From Porogramme epimiltina (taxonomy: Eukaryota > Basidiomycota > Agaricomycetes > Polyporales > Polyporaceae), in contig FTLJ01000218.1 in NCBI GenBank assembly GCA_900155495.1, positions 1 through 24,292 on the forward strand: a stretch of 24,292 nt of DNA. Direction: 5' to 3'. How positions within the stretch are numbered: the stretch's first letter is position 1; every line of letters starts with the position of its first letter. The position numbers and the translations under genes are program-made. A model generated the notes under the pieces. The model did no database searches. It was not told where the DNA came from and saw nothing but the letters and a program-made list of their open reading frames with translations. Of this stretch, positions 9,926-20,174 are shown one piece after another.

Positions 9926-10298
9926 GCGCAGTCTGTGACGTCATTCCAAGCCGCCGGCGCTAGCGCGGCCATCGAGATATGTCTGTTCCCCTCATCCCTC
10001 GTTGACCGGACCATTGCGCCGAAGCCACAGGCCCGCTTCATCTTCGCGAGCGTCCTCTCCACTCAGGCATAGACGCCGTTCACCTCCCCGCTGCGCTCAG
10101 CATCTTCAACGAGATCCACTGCCCGTTCGCCCAGGGTGGGTAGCGCGCCTCCAACAGGAGTTGAACCAGCACCTGTTCAACCTCCATTGCGTCGAGCGGG
10201 AGAGCGTCACGCACACTGAGAGCACGGAGGCGGCGGTAGTGGCGTGGAGGCTGGAAGAGGAGGGAGCATGTTTGTTCAGGAACTCATTGTCCGGCTGA
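9926..10298 (+). pseudogene. FAD-monooxygenase 3' fragment (copy 1)
   Basis: Homologous to 20468-20965. A 'cag' acceptor at 9926-9928 precedes a block reading SVTSFQAAGASAAIE, which matches the AHAMTPxQAAGAGQAIED region of salicylate-hydroxylase-type flavoprotein monooxygenases. An intron-like stretch (about 9991-10032) follows, then RFIFASVLST and an in-frame TAG. Further stops and indels break the RRPFAQG region (seen as CPFAQG at about 10122-10140). The N-terminal Rossmann fold is absent. Clear pseudogene. Confidence 0.7.
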
Positions 10299-10576
10299 AT
10301 GTTAATGTATGTAGTGGCATGACAAAGTCCCATTCTTTCATTTCTACCTCATCATCTGAACGCTAAGCTAGGTCTCTCATTGCAAGTGTTCCCATGAGTC
10401 ATGATCACCGCTTAGAAATAAAACACGCCTCACAACGGGCATTTCCCAAACTTCAAAAGCGTGAAACGCGAGGCAGGTAAAACCATTTTCATCGCACGTC
10501 ATTCTCGGAACGATGCGTCTAATTAAGAACCTGGGAGGAATACAGATCGAAAATGCGTAACATGAGCTGGGATGAG
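10299..10576. other. Spacer between monooxygenase fragment 1 and the NLR-2 3' end
   Basis: No gene. It aligns throughout with 21045-21332 (shared stretches include ctaagc..g.ctctcat, acaccgc/acacctcacaac, gatgagttagttatctgatgc). It probably contains the 3' untranslated region of NLR-2. The match marks the right edge of one duplication unit. Confidence 0.7.
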
Positions 10577-12184
10577 TTAGTTATCTGATGCGTCGACGAG
10601 TACAAGCCGTCCTTCGCTCGTCACAAATGCGATCCCGTGCCCGCGAATGTCCCAGCCGCATTGTGAAAGGAAACCTCTGCTGTACCTGTGGCCAGGTGGG
10701 AGCCACCGCACCCGACGACGTTCCCCACCGGATTCCACACACCAAATCCACCCGTCATCCTCCACGTAGTAATTCTGAAATCCTGATGAAAGACCAGGCG
10801 CTCCCTCAGGCTGTTTCGACTGGGAGGAATCCTCGCGCTGTGCTGCAAGCGGCCAGTGCTCGGAGGATGGGATTGGGGCGTATCCCCCGTGGGCCACGAC
10901 GGCGCGGCTGTTGGTGGAGAACTCAATGCGGCCGGCTAATAGTACCTTACTTGACGTCACGACGTGGAAATTATCTAGGAAGCGGGGTGCGCGACTGTCA
11001 TCGAGCTGGTTCTGAGCCATAGGATCTTCCACCGTTGAAGGTGGGCCATCTTGAAGGAGAGCAGAGACGTCCCAGATACAAACATCGCCGAACCTGTCTG
11101 CTGAAAGAAGGCGTGACTTGTCCGGAGAGAAAGAGAAGGCGCCAATTGCGACACGGTGGCGCTCTGTCTTCACCTTCCACAGCACAGTGTTGGATGGGGC
11201 ATCGCATATGCACATGTGAACTTCCGATGGGCCATCTGTCGGAAACAAGGTTCAGTTCAAATCGTCTACTTCATGACATTCATAGACCGCTCGGGGTGAC
11301 TCGCCTTCGCATGATGAGACGAGAACACAATCGCTCTCTCTGGGAAGCACGGCCATGGCACTGAGAAACCCCAGTCCCGTGACATTGTATATCACCCTCC
11401 AGGTCGCCGTCTCCGCATTCCACGCTTGCACCGTATCCCTTGAGCGCGAAATGAGAAGCTGCGAGTTAGAGGTGAAGGCAGTCTGCTCCGCTGAACCCTT
11501 ATGCCCGCAAAGCACCGTTCCGGAATAGTTGTCGTTTTCCCTGCTGTGGTACAGGTCAATCAAATCGGCGTACCAGCCGGAGAGCGCGATGCGAGACCCG
11601 TCAGACGACCAGGTCAACGTGACGTCTCGTGGACGAAATAAAGAGGTTTGCGGACGTTCCGGAACGGTGAGGATGACCTTGGACGACGACAGCGTGACAT
11701 CCCAGAGCTGGACCGTCCCGTCTTCATGCGCGACAGCCAGGATGTTGTCGGTGTGGGGCGAGAATGCGACCATGACGACGGGCACTGGCGAGTGGACGGC
11801 GTCGCCCGTTGGCGCGGATTCGCGCGAGACCGCGGGGAGGCTGGCCTGTAACATGGCCGTGTCCCACGTGCGTGCCGTTCTGCCATGGGAGGTTACAATA
11901 TTTGCGCCGTCGGAGGAAAATCTCAAGTGCTCGATGTGTCCCTCCTCAATCAGCTCTGATTGACCGATCTGCTCTCCTGTGATGAGGTCCCAAAGTAGAA
12001 TAATGGATCCGCATCCGACGGCGAGGGAGGAGCCGTCATGGGAGAAGTCGAGTGCCCGAACGTGGCCCGGCATCTCTAGCATACGGGGATCGGGCCCTGC
12101 GGAGTGGTCGGCAAGGGCCAACAGAGTGACTTTTCTGTTGCCTCCGCATGCGACTGTTTTGCTATCAGGAGAGACGGCAACAGC
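10577..12184 (-). pseudogene. NLR-2, 3' half: C-terminal WD40 repeats, separated by a transposon
   Basis: Coding blocks 12184-11305 and 11235-10577 continue NLR-2 beyond the inserted element. The first block gives WD repeats (AVAVSPDSKTVACGG, VRALDFSHDGSSLAVGCGS, HEDGTVQLWD). The second gives SEVHMCICDAPSNTVLWKVK, DVCIWDVSALLQD and the ending GRLVLVDASDN, as in NLR-3. The intron between them seems to use a GC donor (GAAG|gcgagt, 11304-11303) where NLR-3 has gtgagt; acceptor cag at 11238-11236. Codons are intact with no internal stops, so decay after the insertion is slight. It has no start of its own and is probably not expressed as a separate protein. Confidence 0.8.
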
Positions 12185-12308
12185 GCACTAAGCGTCAAAT
12201 GACGGTGGAAAATGTCGGGTGTAGAACCACGTAAAAACGCATGTCCAACCTGAGAAACCGAGTGTTCGCACGAGGAAAAAACACGGTCGTGCATGAGTTT
12301 TTTCACGT

Positions 12309-12343
12309 GGAAATTGGCGGTCCAAATGACCGATTTCCACCGT
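12309..12343. repeat. Subterminal inverted repeat, left side of the CACTA-like element
   Basis: GTGGAAATTGGCGGTC and GACCGATTTCCAC form a near-perfect hairpin around a short centre. The right arm continues into CGTCATG, which also pairs with tgacggtggaaaa near the terminus. Clustered inverted motifs like this are typical transposase-binding regions of CACTA elements. Confidence 0.6.
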
Positions 12344-13306
12344 CATGCTCTGGCAGGTGCAACCCGCTAAAAAACAAGGTCTAGCCCAGTAATGGGGGGA
12401 GCCGGCGGAAAATCACCCATATCGCGCTTCTCAGGCCTTTTATGCATAATTAGGGCGGACGAATTTGTGCACGATGCAAAAAAGATATATTGAGCACTAT
12501 ACTAGTGATACAACCGGCACTGCTACTACTGTTACTGCTGTGTAAACAATGGAGCCTTAGCCGATGCAACAGCGTCAGCGCACGGACGGTGCCACTGTGC
12601 GCGAGCAGGTGCTAGTAGATATAGCCACTGCCAGGGGGTGCTGTGGAGAGCAGGGATGAAGAGACGAGACAGGGATCGGACCATGTACGTATACGAGCAG
12701 AAGGGAGGAGAGGCGTTGAGATGAGACAAGAGCGAGTAAACAAGTTACTCACCTGCCAGGCTCTGACCGCTGCATAGGGGCCCTGCAACATCCACGCTGC
12801 TTGGTTATGCCCAATAACGAACTGACGCCGTTTCCCGCTGCCAGTCCTCCTGGTTGACGCACTTCAACATGCTGGTGCAGAGGACGGTGCTTTCGGCGCC
12901 GGTGCTGAACGTGCTGCAGACAATGGCTTGTCAGAAGCGTAACATATATATTCTAGCTTTGAAAACTCACCATTCTCGTCCCTGACAGTGGCCGGGTAGT
13001 GGGGACTGGTGCGAATTTGGCAGTTCGGGCTAGTGAGCAAGCCTGTTAGATCTACGCTTCGAGCTCGAGAGAATGCCCAGGACAATAATTAGACACATCC
13101 AGCTGCCAGCCGAGCACCAGAGTAGCCGAGAGACCCAAGACATGACCTGCCAGAAGCCTAGACCACAGAAGAGCGCAGGGAGGAGCAGGAGGGGGCAAGC
13201 GCAGACGTCGACGTGGCGGGGCGACTCAATTTGGTACCCAGTTCAGGGCAGGTCACGCAAGACTTGGTGCATTTGCGTCTTACAGGCGCTTAACGGCCGT
13301 GACCGT

Positions 13307-13342
13307 GGAATTACGCCCCGACGTGGAAATTCCACGGTCAGA
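13307..13342. repeat. Subterminal inverted repeat, right side of the CACTA-like element
   Basis: ACCGTGGAATTAC and GGAAATTCCACGGT are inverted copies about 10 bases apart. Related CCGTGGAATT and TTTTACGGGG motifs recur between 13400 and 13490. They fit the subterminal repeat zone of the inserted element. Confidence 0.6.
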
Positions 13343-13502
13343 TTGCCCTCCCCACCGGCCTGGCGGACACCGCGTAAATTACGGGGGCGGGCGTTGTCTC
13401 CGCAACCGTGGAATTTCACGGGTCGTTCAAAAAACTCAGGTCCGCCCCCGTAACGTGCTTTTTACGGGGTGGCGCCCGAGTTTTTACGGGGGTTTCGAGC
13501 GC

Positions 13503-16500
13503 TCAGTGAGCACCGGAAAAGGTGTCATTCTCATCGGACTTGACTCGGAGCGTGCGGACTTTGGAAGTGTCTGAAAGCGTCCAGATTTTGCATGTCCCGC
13601 CGAGGCTTCCGGAGACCAAAAAGGATCCGTCCCGCGAGAATGCTACGGATTGTATGTAACTAGAATGACCTTCAAGAGTGGCTGTAAGCTTGATCTCCCC
13701 AGATTCCATATTCCACAATTTGACTGTATGGGGGCCGTTCAATCCCCTGCAGTGGCCTGACGCAGCATAGTTTCCCTGGTACGAGTAGGCCACGCAGTGT
13801 ACCCAATCCAACGAATGATCCCAGGTCGGGTTTGAATCGTGCTGCTGCGAGGAGAGGCATATTCCCGTTTGAGCATCTAATACAAGAAGCTTCCCATTGA
13901 TAAACGCAGCAAGTATATCCTTTCCATCAGGCGAGAACGCAACACTCGTGACCTCCTTTTCCTGTTCGAAGACAAAGAGTCGCTCTCCTGTGCGCGCGTC
14001 CCAGAGTTGAATAGTCTTGTCATCAAATCCACTGGTTACCACGAGATCGTTGGCCGGAGAATAATCTATGCCGCTGATTCCCCCGGTATGGCCCTCCATG
14101 ATGGTCACATGCGCGTTCCAACGGGCCGGTGGTAACCCAACAGGGATGGTGATCTTCCCGTTAAAGTCTTTCTCGTACACCTCGCGCAGGATGGAACTTG
14201 AGGGGCAGGCCGGGAGGCCGGACGTGTACACCGTTGAGGCGGTGGTGCTAAAGGCGGGATAACACTGGAGAGTCATGCGTTCACAGTCAAATAGTAAGTT
14301 GACTGTGTCTTTTGACACATCAAACTCGGGGGGGACGTTCTGAGGAGATAGGTATGAAAGGGATTTTAGCTTATTTAAAGGGGTCGTACATACCTGCAAG
14401 GTCCGTTGGGCGATTCGTAGAGCTTCCAGTGCGACGAACATCTCGTCGATTATGCTGAGTCCCTCGAGCCAATTCAGAAGTTGCTTCTCACAAAACGTTT
14501 TCAAAAGATGGAGAATCTCCGCATCGACCATGGATTTGCTGAGATGGTAGGCCCAGTGGCGCAAAGCGTATCGAAGATCGGAGGGTATGTGGTCGCGCAC
14601 GCGCACGGCGAGGTCGGGAATTGTCTTGTTGGTGAAAGAAATTTGGACCGGGGCAATTCGACAGATGTTCTTGCGGAGTGCGCCTGACATCGTCTCGAAA
14701 CAGCACTTCGTAAGCAAGGCGTGATGCTGCCCCACCAGGTCAGGATTTGCGCTGCCGAGGATGAAATCAGGGAATGAGGGATGGATGGTCTGTATGACCC
14801 CGTTGCTGGACTGCGGCTCGGGGAGAGATATGACGGAGTGGAGGAACTCCAAGTTCCGTGTCGCCGTTCCAGGACGTAGTCCAAGGAGTGTGTCTAGTGC
14901 CGAGGGTGACAGTTGGTCCTGCAACAGCACAACGAACAACACCACCGACTTTAGTTCCGCCACCATATCCGGATCTGCGCCATCGTTGATAAGTGCGTCG
15001 AAGATGTCGCCGTACAGCCCGTAGAGACAGTCCAGCGGCGAGCCTTGAGTGGTCCCCATCTGCAGCACAATGTTTAGTCGTTTCCAAGGGTTGTTCCCCA
15101 TCTTGTCCGCAATGAACCTCAGCGCCGTCGCGAGGAAGATGAAAAGCCCATGAGCGAGCAATATCAACTTTTCCTTCTCAGCCTCGGTCGGCCAGGACTC
15201 ATCCTCGGAGTACTCTTTCCTAATAGTCTTCAGTCGTTCGTCAACGTAGATAACCATGTCTTGCTTCACTATCTCAGGAGGAACTTCGTCGAGAGGGAAT
15301 GGGTGGGTGTTCTCAAGGAGGGTGTCGTAACGGAACCCCTTCACGATCCGAGGCTCAGGCCGACTGGTTATCAAGAACTTGAGGGGGCGAATGTCGGTGA
15401 CGAAGTATGAGAGTGCAGCGAGGATGACCGATACCGCCTCCTTGTCGTTGCATTCGTCGAGGGCATCGATGATGACGACTTGGGGGAGGGAAGGAGCGCT
15501 TTTCATCGCGCGCAGTGGCTCTACGATGAGCTTCTCGAGCTGCTTCAACGGCTGAGCGCGGTGGATGTCGGGATGAGCGGAGACCGCCTTCATCACTTCA
15601 TTCGCAAACGCGGAATTGGATGCGGAAAGTTGATGTGCGATTGTGGGAAAGATTCGAAGTACATCGTTACGGCCACCTTGACGCGCGCAGAAGAAGCTCG
15701 CCCCGAGGTGTTTTTCGCGGTCGCACCATTCGGCGATAGATTGCGAGATGGTGGTCTTGCCTGAGCCGGGGTGACCCTTCATCCACACGATCGACAAACC
15801 CTTACGGACCGAGAACATTGAGGTCTTGTCTTGCTCCGCTTTTCCAGTTATCCACGACTGTATTGCCGATTGGACCTCTTTCCTTGTGCCCACCATACAT
15901 CCCACCCGGCCGCTAGCGCCGTCGCTGTACCGCGCATCGCTGACGTGGTTGAGCTCCTTGAGTGCTGAGATGCATTGTTAATAGTCATACGAGGAAGTTA
16001 ACGGGAGGCTTGCCTATGTTGCGTATGTTCCGCGTTTGCCTCTATTCCGAATAAGACTCAGCATAAGAGGCTGGGCTTGAAAAAGCAGCATGTGAGAGAA
16101 CAAACCTCGAGCATGATCTCAGTGCGAAGGGCTGACTGAAGCTGGCGACATAGTCGAGCATCAGTCCAAAGCCATAGCCTTTCACATGCACCCACTGACA
16201 TACCATACGATGGTTGACGAGCGAAGACAACGCATTGATATGATCATCTAGCTCCCTAGCGGTACGTTCAACCAGCGCGATTTGTTTGAACCATCCTGGG
16301 CGATCCAGACGTTTCACAGCCTTGTCGACTTTCTCTACCTCTCTGTAACGTCAGGAATCAAGGTGTTAGCGTAAAGACGGTTTCGGGGGGGGAGGGCGTA
16401 CTCTTGGAAGCTTTTCAGCTGGTGTGAAATTTCCGGAGAGCAATCTTGCGTGTCAGGAAGAGTATCTATAATTTCTAACAAGGGGTGAACACGTTCAGCG

Positions 16501-16942
16501 AACTTGCTGATCGTGTCTATGTTTGCGCGACGTTTCTGTCCAAAAACAAAATCAGGCTGTAGATTTCACTGCCTGGGTGTCTCATACTCACGTCGAGGAC
16601 TTCCTTTGTAGCTTGTAACCCACCCACGGCGGCTTGAGCGGGGGGGAAAGCGACAGATGCCTCCTTCGCGATCTTGAGTATAACCCCCAGTACTCCCTCA
16701 GTCGTTGTCTTGAAATCTTGCCAGGCACTGGGAGCTGAAGCGAGCGTACTGTTCTGACCTTTTGCATCGGGATCGGAGGGATGGACGGGGGCATCTGCAG
16801 CAGCTAACTCCTCGTGGACAGGGTGTGTACTCGATGCTCCCGGAGGCTCTGATAACTCGGGTAGCTGAACGCGAGATGCCTCGGGGTTTGAGACACACCA
16901 GAGACAGCCCAGCGTCTTCGTGAGTACTCTCCACACTTTCAT
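13503..16942 (-). CDS. NLR-2, 5' half: HeLo-like/NACHT/partial WD40 protein, cut by a transposon
   Basis: Paralogue of NLR-1. Exons by the same logic: 16942-16592, 16535-16402, 16342-16204, 16141-16106, 16041-16014, 15964-14394 and 14339-13503, about 1031 aa. Start is the ATG at 16942 (MKVWRVLTKTLGCLWCVSNP). The linker is about 96 residues shorter than in NLR-1. A helical N-terminal domain follows (ILKIAKEASVAFPPAQAAVG, then KAVKRLDRPG and LQSALRTEIMLE). NACHT has Walker A HPGSGKT and Walker B VVIIDALDEC. The WD part has four to five repeats (GHTGGISGIDYSPANDLVVT, TIQLWD, TVKLWN, TCKIWT). The frame enters the transposon end and stops at once (FSGAH then TGA inside CACTGA). This could still give a NACHT protein with a single incomplete propeller. 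Confidence 0.85.
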
Positions 16943-18236
16943 GTCTTGCAAGAGCCCAGACGGCGCGTCTACGAGCGGTCCGAGAGGGTGAAGGGGAGCA
17001 GACAGCAGGGAGAAGAGGATAGGGGGAGAACGTTGCAGAGGCGGAGGAGGTGCGGATGTTCAACGATGTCGAACGTTTCCTGGCGCTACTTCTGAGGTGC
17101 GTGGTGGACCGACGCACACGGTCTCGTGCAGGGCGAACACGGGGCGTAGGGCTCCGGAGCACTTGTGTCAAAGAAGCAGAGAGGAGGCGCCATCGCAACC
17201 TTGTTGTCAAAAGGTGGTGGAAATGCGGGGGAATGCGCTGTCAGAGGAGCTTAGTGGTGATAATAGCGGGTTTGCATGCTTGCGCGAAGCAAGCAGTGCG
17301 ATCTCTCTCCATGTGCGTGTTCACATTCGACTGAGCACGAGTCACCGCGTGCAAATATGTTCAAACGACATTATCACCGAAATGAATATCGATTGTAGAT
17401 ACTAGCACTATAGTCGAAATCAGAAGGGGGGGGAATGACTGAAGCAGATGCTGAACGCGCGCACCTACAGAAGATTCTGTCCTTGCACGTTCCCTGTGTG
17501 CTCCTGAGATCCCTGACCTACAACATTTCCCGCTAATCCCTAGACCTCCATAGCCGTCCTCTCGCGCGCCGACACGACAAGGAATGTGCTGTCTATTCAA
17601 CCTATAAATTGTACAAACAGGTTATTCACGAAGGTCATTTCATGAGAACATGCAGTGTTTTAACGTTCGCGTTCGCCCGGTCTTCGTCGGGCGAGGCGCG
17701 GTGGGAGCGCCATCCCGGGCCGCCGCGATCCAATTTGCTCCCCATTCGGCGTCCATGGTTTTGCTGTGCCTGGAGTTGAGGGAGACGAAAACAGCTGAGG
17801 CGCAGGCGAGAGCGCAGAACATAGCCCCAGGCGTTGAGGATTGGACATGCAGAGATTGGGGGTCGTGCTGTGGACAGGGCCAGCTCGCGCTGCCGGAATG
17901 GTCTAGTAGGTCTCGCGGAACGTGGGCGTAGAGAAGACCCGACGACCGGATGGTGGCTGCAGGGGAAGCGAAGAAGCAACTGGGCTGTCAAAGTGAGGCG
18001 CGCAGATGCGCCGCCGGTCGTGTCGAAGAGCATCACCGGAGGGACACCCTGGCTATTAGCTGCCAGACATGCGTGCCACCCAAGACAGCGGACGGGAGTC
18101 CCGGGCAGAAGCGAGAAAAGGGGAGAGCCCAACGAGGCGAGGCTTTGAGATGCACGTGCAGGCTCGCGCGAAGGTGGACGGCGAGCACGCCTGCGCGCGC
18201 GAGCTCCAGGGCGGTGGGCCTCCCGTGAAAACGCGT
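16943..18236. other. Spacer between NLR-2 and ZIP-B
   Basis: No confident gene. It is the divergent upstream region of NLR-2 (minus) and ZIP-B (plus). About 17350-17640 matches the NLR-1 upstream spacer; 17650-18232 matches the spacer flanking the MITE. On the minus strand 17822-17640 reads MFCALACASAVFVSLNSRHS, a short hydrophobic start followed by a polar tail; the unit-1 counterpart is not open in the same frame. I read this as a possible remnant without a name. Confidence 0.4.
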
Positions 18237-18257
18237 GAGTCACAGAGTGACTGTGAC
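18237..18257. promoter_or_regulatory. Conserved palindrome upstream of ZIP-B
   Basis: An exact copy of the GTCACAG-agtga-CTGTGAC inverted repeat found at 6782-6800, again overlapping TGAGTCAC and again about 180 bp before the first ZIP block. Conservation between the units suggests it was functional in the ancestral ZIP promoter or 5' UTR. Confidence 0.4.
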
Positions 18258-18432
18258 AAGTGTAGTCACCTCCTTCTCGCCAGTGGCGTCATCGGCCTTC
18301 CCGTCACTCTTGTGCCTGTGTCCACTGTGCCTGCAAACTGCCGCTCCGCACGGCACTTCTTCTGTACAACCCTAGGGCCTGAGCTTGCACCTTCCTTCGC
18401 GTAGCTGTCTTATTCTCGACACTCACGGCGTC

Positions 18433-20157
18433 ATGGCGGTCAATACAAGTCCTCAGCATCCTCTTCTTCGTGGGCAAGCACTTTGGCACGGGGATCATTC
18501 TCTCCACCGCTTTCGCCCACCTCCTCCTGGGCGCGTTCAAGGCTCTTCTTGACCCAGTCGTCAACAAGACATGGCAAGTGGGGCACTGGGCAGGTCTGGT
18601 TGCGTGCGTCCCTTCGTTCATGCCAGCCAACGTCCCCGGAACGTCTCTAACCTATTCATGCAAAGTCTAGGGTCTCCGCTGTGCATATTCTTCATAGAAT
18701 GTCGGTTTGTGCCACCTTCTCCCTAATATCCATCCCTCACGCCCTTCTCCAGACATCTCGATCACATATATCGACCGCCTCCACTCGCCGCGCCCTCAAC
18801 ACCAACGGCCTCCGCTCCGGCGTCGTCTGCCTCGTCCATCCAGATGGAATACGACTACTCCCCTGCACAACGACCCTCCGTCTTCGTTGAGAACCCCCAC
18901 GTGGCCACCTCGCACGCACCCTCCGAACCTGCTCAAGTGACAAGGTCCCCTTCGGATGCGTCCCCACTCAACGGCGCCTCCGCCTCGTACGGCGCGACAA
19001 CGTCCACGCACACCACGCGCACCACACACACACGCACCCCCACACGCCCCGGCGCGCGGCGACGCCCCCAAGCACAGCGGTAGCAGCGCCGACACCGGCG
19101 TTCTTCTCCAGGGTCACCATCAGCACGAGGCGCGCGCGGCGCACATGCGGCATCTCCCGTGCGGCGCGCGCTGGCGGCGATGGGAAAGCCTGTATCCGGG
19201 AGCGCGTCGCGGCGCCGCGGGCGCGATGTGGGGCCACCACCACCGTCCACACCGCCATCATCCAAGAGCGCGCGCGCACGGACGGAGAGGTGGGCCTCAA
19301 GGGGGCGCGGGCGTGCGCGCCTTCGGTGGTCGTCAAGGTGTGCGAGGGACACAACTTCCAGTGCGGCAATGGGCCCGGGAGAGGGCCCGGGAGAGGGACG
19401 GGAAGGGGCGTGCTGCGGGGGGACAGGGGCACGGACGCGCGTACGCCCGTCTGGACATGGTGCGCTGGATGGACGGAATGCGCGGCGCGGCGGGCACGGA
19501 CGGGGGGGCGCGCGGGGTCGGCTCGGATGCGGACCAGTGCAGGGAGGAGGGGTCTGTGGTGGACGAGGCGACGAAGGTCTCGCGGCGGAGGCAGATCATC
19601 GCGATCCTGGTGCATGCTCCTCCCGTTCCTCCTCCCCCCTCTCTCTTCCCAGGGCCGCGCGTTCACCGTGCACCCTACACGCATACAGCATCGCTCGCGG
19701 CCCCGCTCGCCTACCACGCGCTCTCCGAGCGCCTCTCGCTCGGGATCCGCATCGCGGGCCTCCCGGACAAGCACTGCGGCGCGAGCGGCGGGGTGCGGTC
19801 GGGGTGCGCAGAGGCAGGGCGCGCATGCTGAAGCCACTCCTCGCGGGCGCGTTCGCGACGACGTGCGTGTCTCCCCTCCTTCCTCTTTTTTCAGCCTCTC
19901 GCGAACTCTGACTCCCGCTCTCCCCTCGCCCGTCCGCTCGTACAACGCACCTGGTGCTCTTGCAGGGCGTGATGGACTCCGTGTCGGTGGGGATGCTCAT
20001 CTATGCGGTACGCATGGAGATGCTCGCGGGCGAGTTCGTCATAGACGCTCGCGTATGACGGAGCGGCTCAGCCAGCGGGCGCTCGTGCTCGCGAGCCTGC
20101 TTCTAGTTGTCGCCGCGGTCGCGGCGTATCGCCCGCACGGTGCACACTCCTGGCAGT
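18433..20157 (+). pseudogene. ZIP-B: decayed ZIP-family zinc/iron transporter
   Basis: Best preserved ZIP copy, ancestrally a metal-ion importer. The first block is about 18433-18605 (SIQVLSILFFVGKHFGTGII, AFAHLLLGAF, VNKTWQVGHWAGLV). A block at about 18670-18700 gives GSPLCIFFIE with a gt donor. From 18754 comes ISITYIDRLH, the loop with SSIQMEYDYSPAQRPSVFVE and VLLQGHHQHE, ending RRRQIIAIL at about 19610. From 19681 comes SLAAPLAYHALSERLSLGIR, then LKPLLAGAFATT. The last block (about 19946 on) gives THLVLLQGVMDSVSVGMLIY. Faults: a frameshift in the His-rich loop (about 18790), loss of the HSLVIGLTL membrane exon, degraded VFHQLFEG, and an in-frame TGA at about 20056 with the last helix (RALVLASLLLVVAAV) in another frame. 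Confidence 0.75.
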
Positions 20158-20174
20158 AAGTGGGCTCCCTACAG

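Larger units (their letters stand above)
12186..13508. mobile_element. CACTA-like (EnSpm/CMC-type) non-autonomous DNA transposon inside NLR-2
   Basis: A 1323-bp insert starts CACTAAGCG and ends CGCTCAGTG, whose reverse complement is CACTGAGCG (8 of 9 bases match the left end). CACTA superfamily elements make 3-bp target duplications: AGC stands at 13509-13511 and at 12182-12184, the latter one base away from CACTA. Subterminal repeats are plentiful, another hallmark: the TGACGGTGGAAA motif recurs inverted near 12199 and 12335, and (T)TTTTACGGGG and CCGTGGAATT motifs recur near the right end. No transposase is seen. Removing it with one AGC copy rejoins the NLR frame. Confidence 0.78.

Noticed and set aside
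12532..12729. Short minus-strand frame inside the CACTA-like element
   Set aside because: 65 codons, no resemblance to a transposase, and no paralogue support.
18968..19945. Minus-strand open frame of 325 codons over ZIP-B
   Set aside because: GC-rich shadow of the ZIP loop and exons; Arg/Ala/Pro-rich low-complexity translation, no domain, and plus-strand ZIP blocks explain the DNA.
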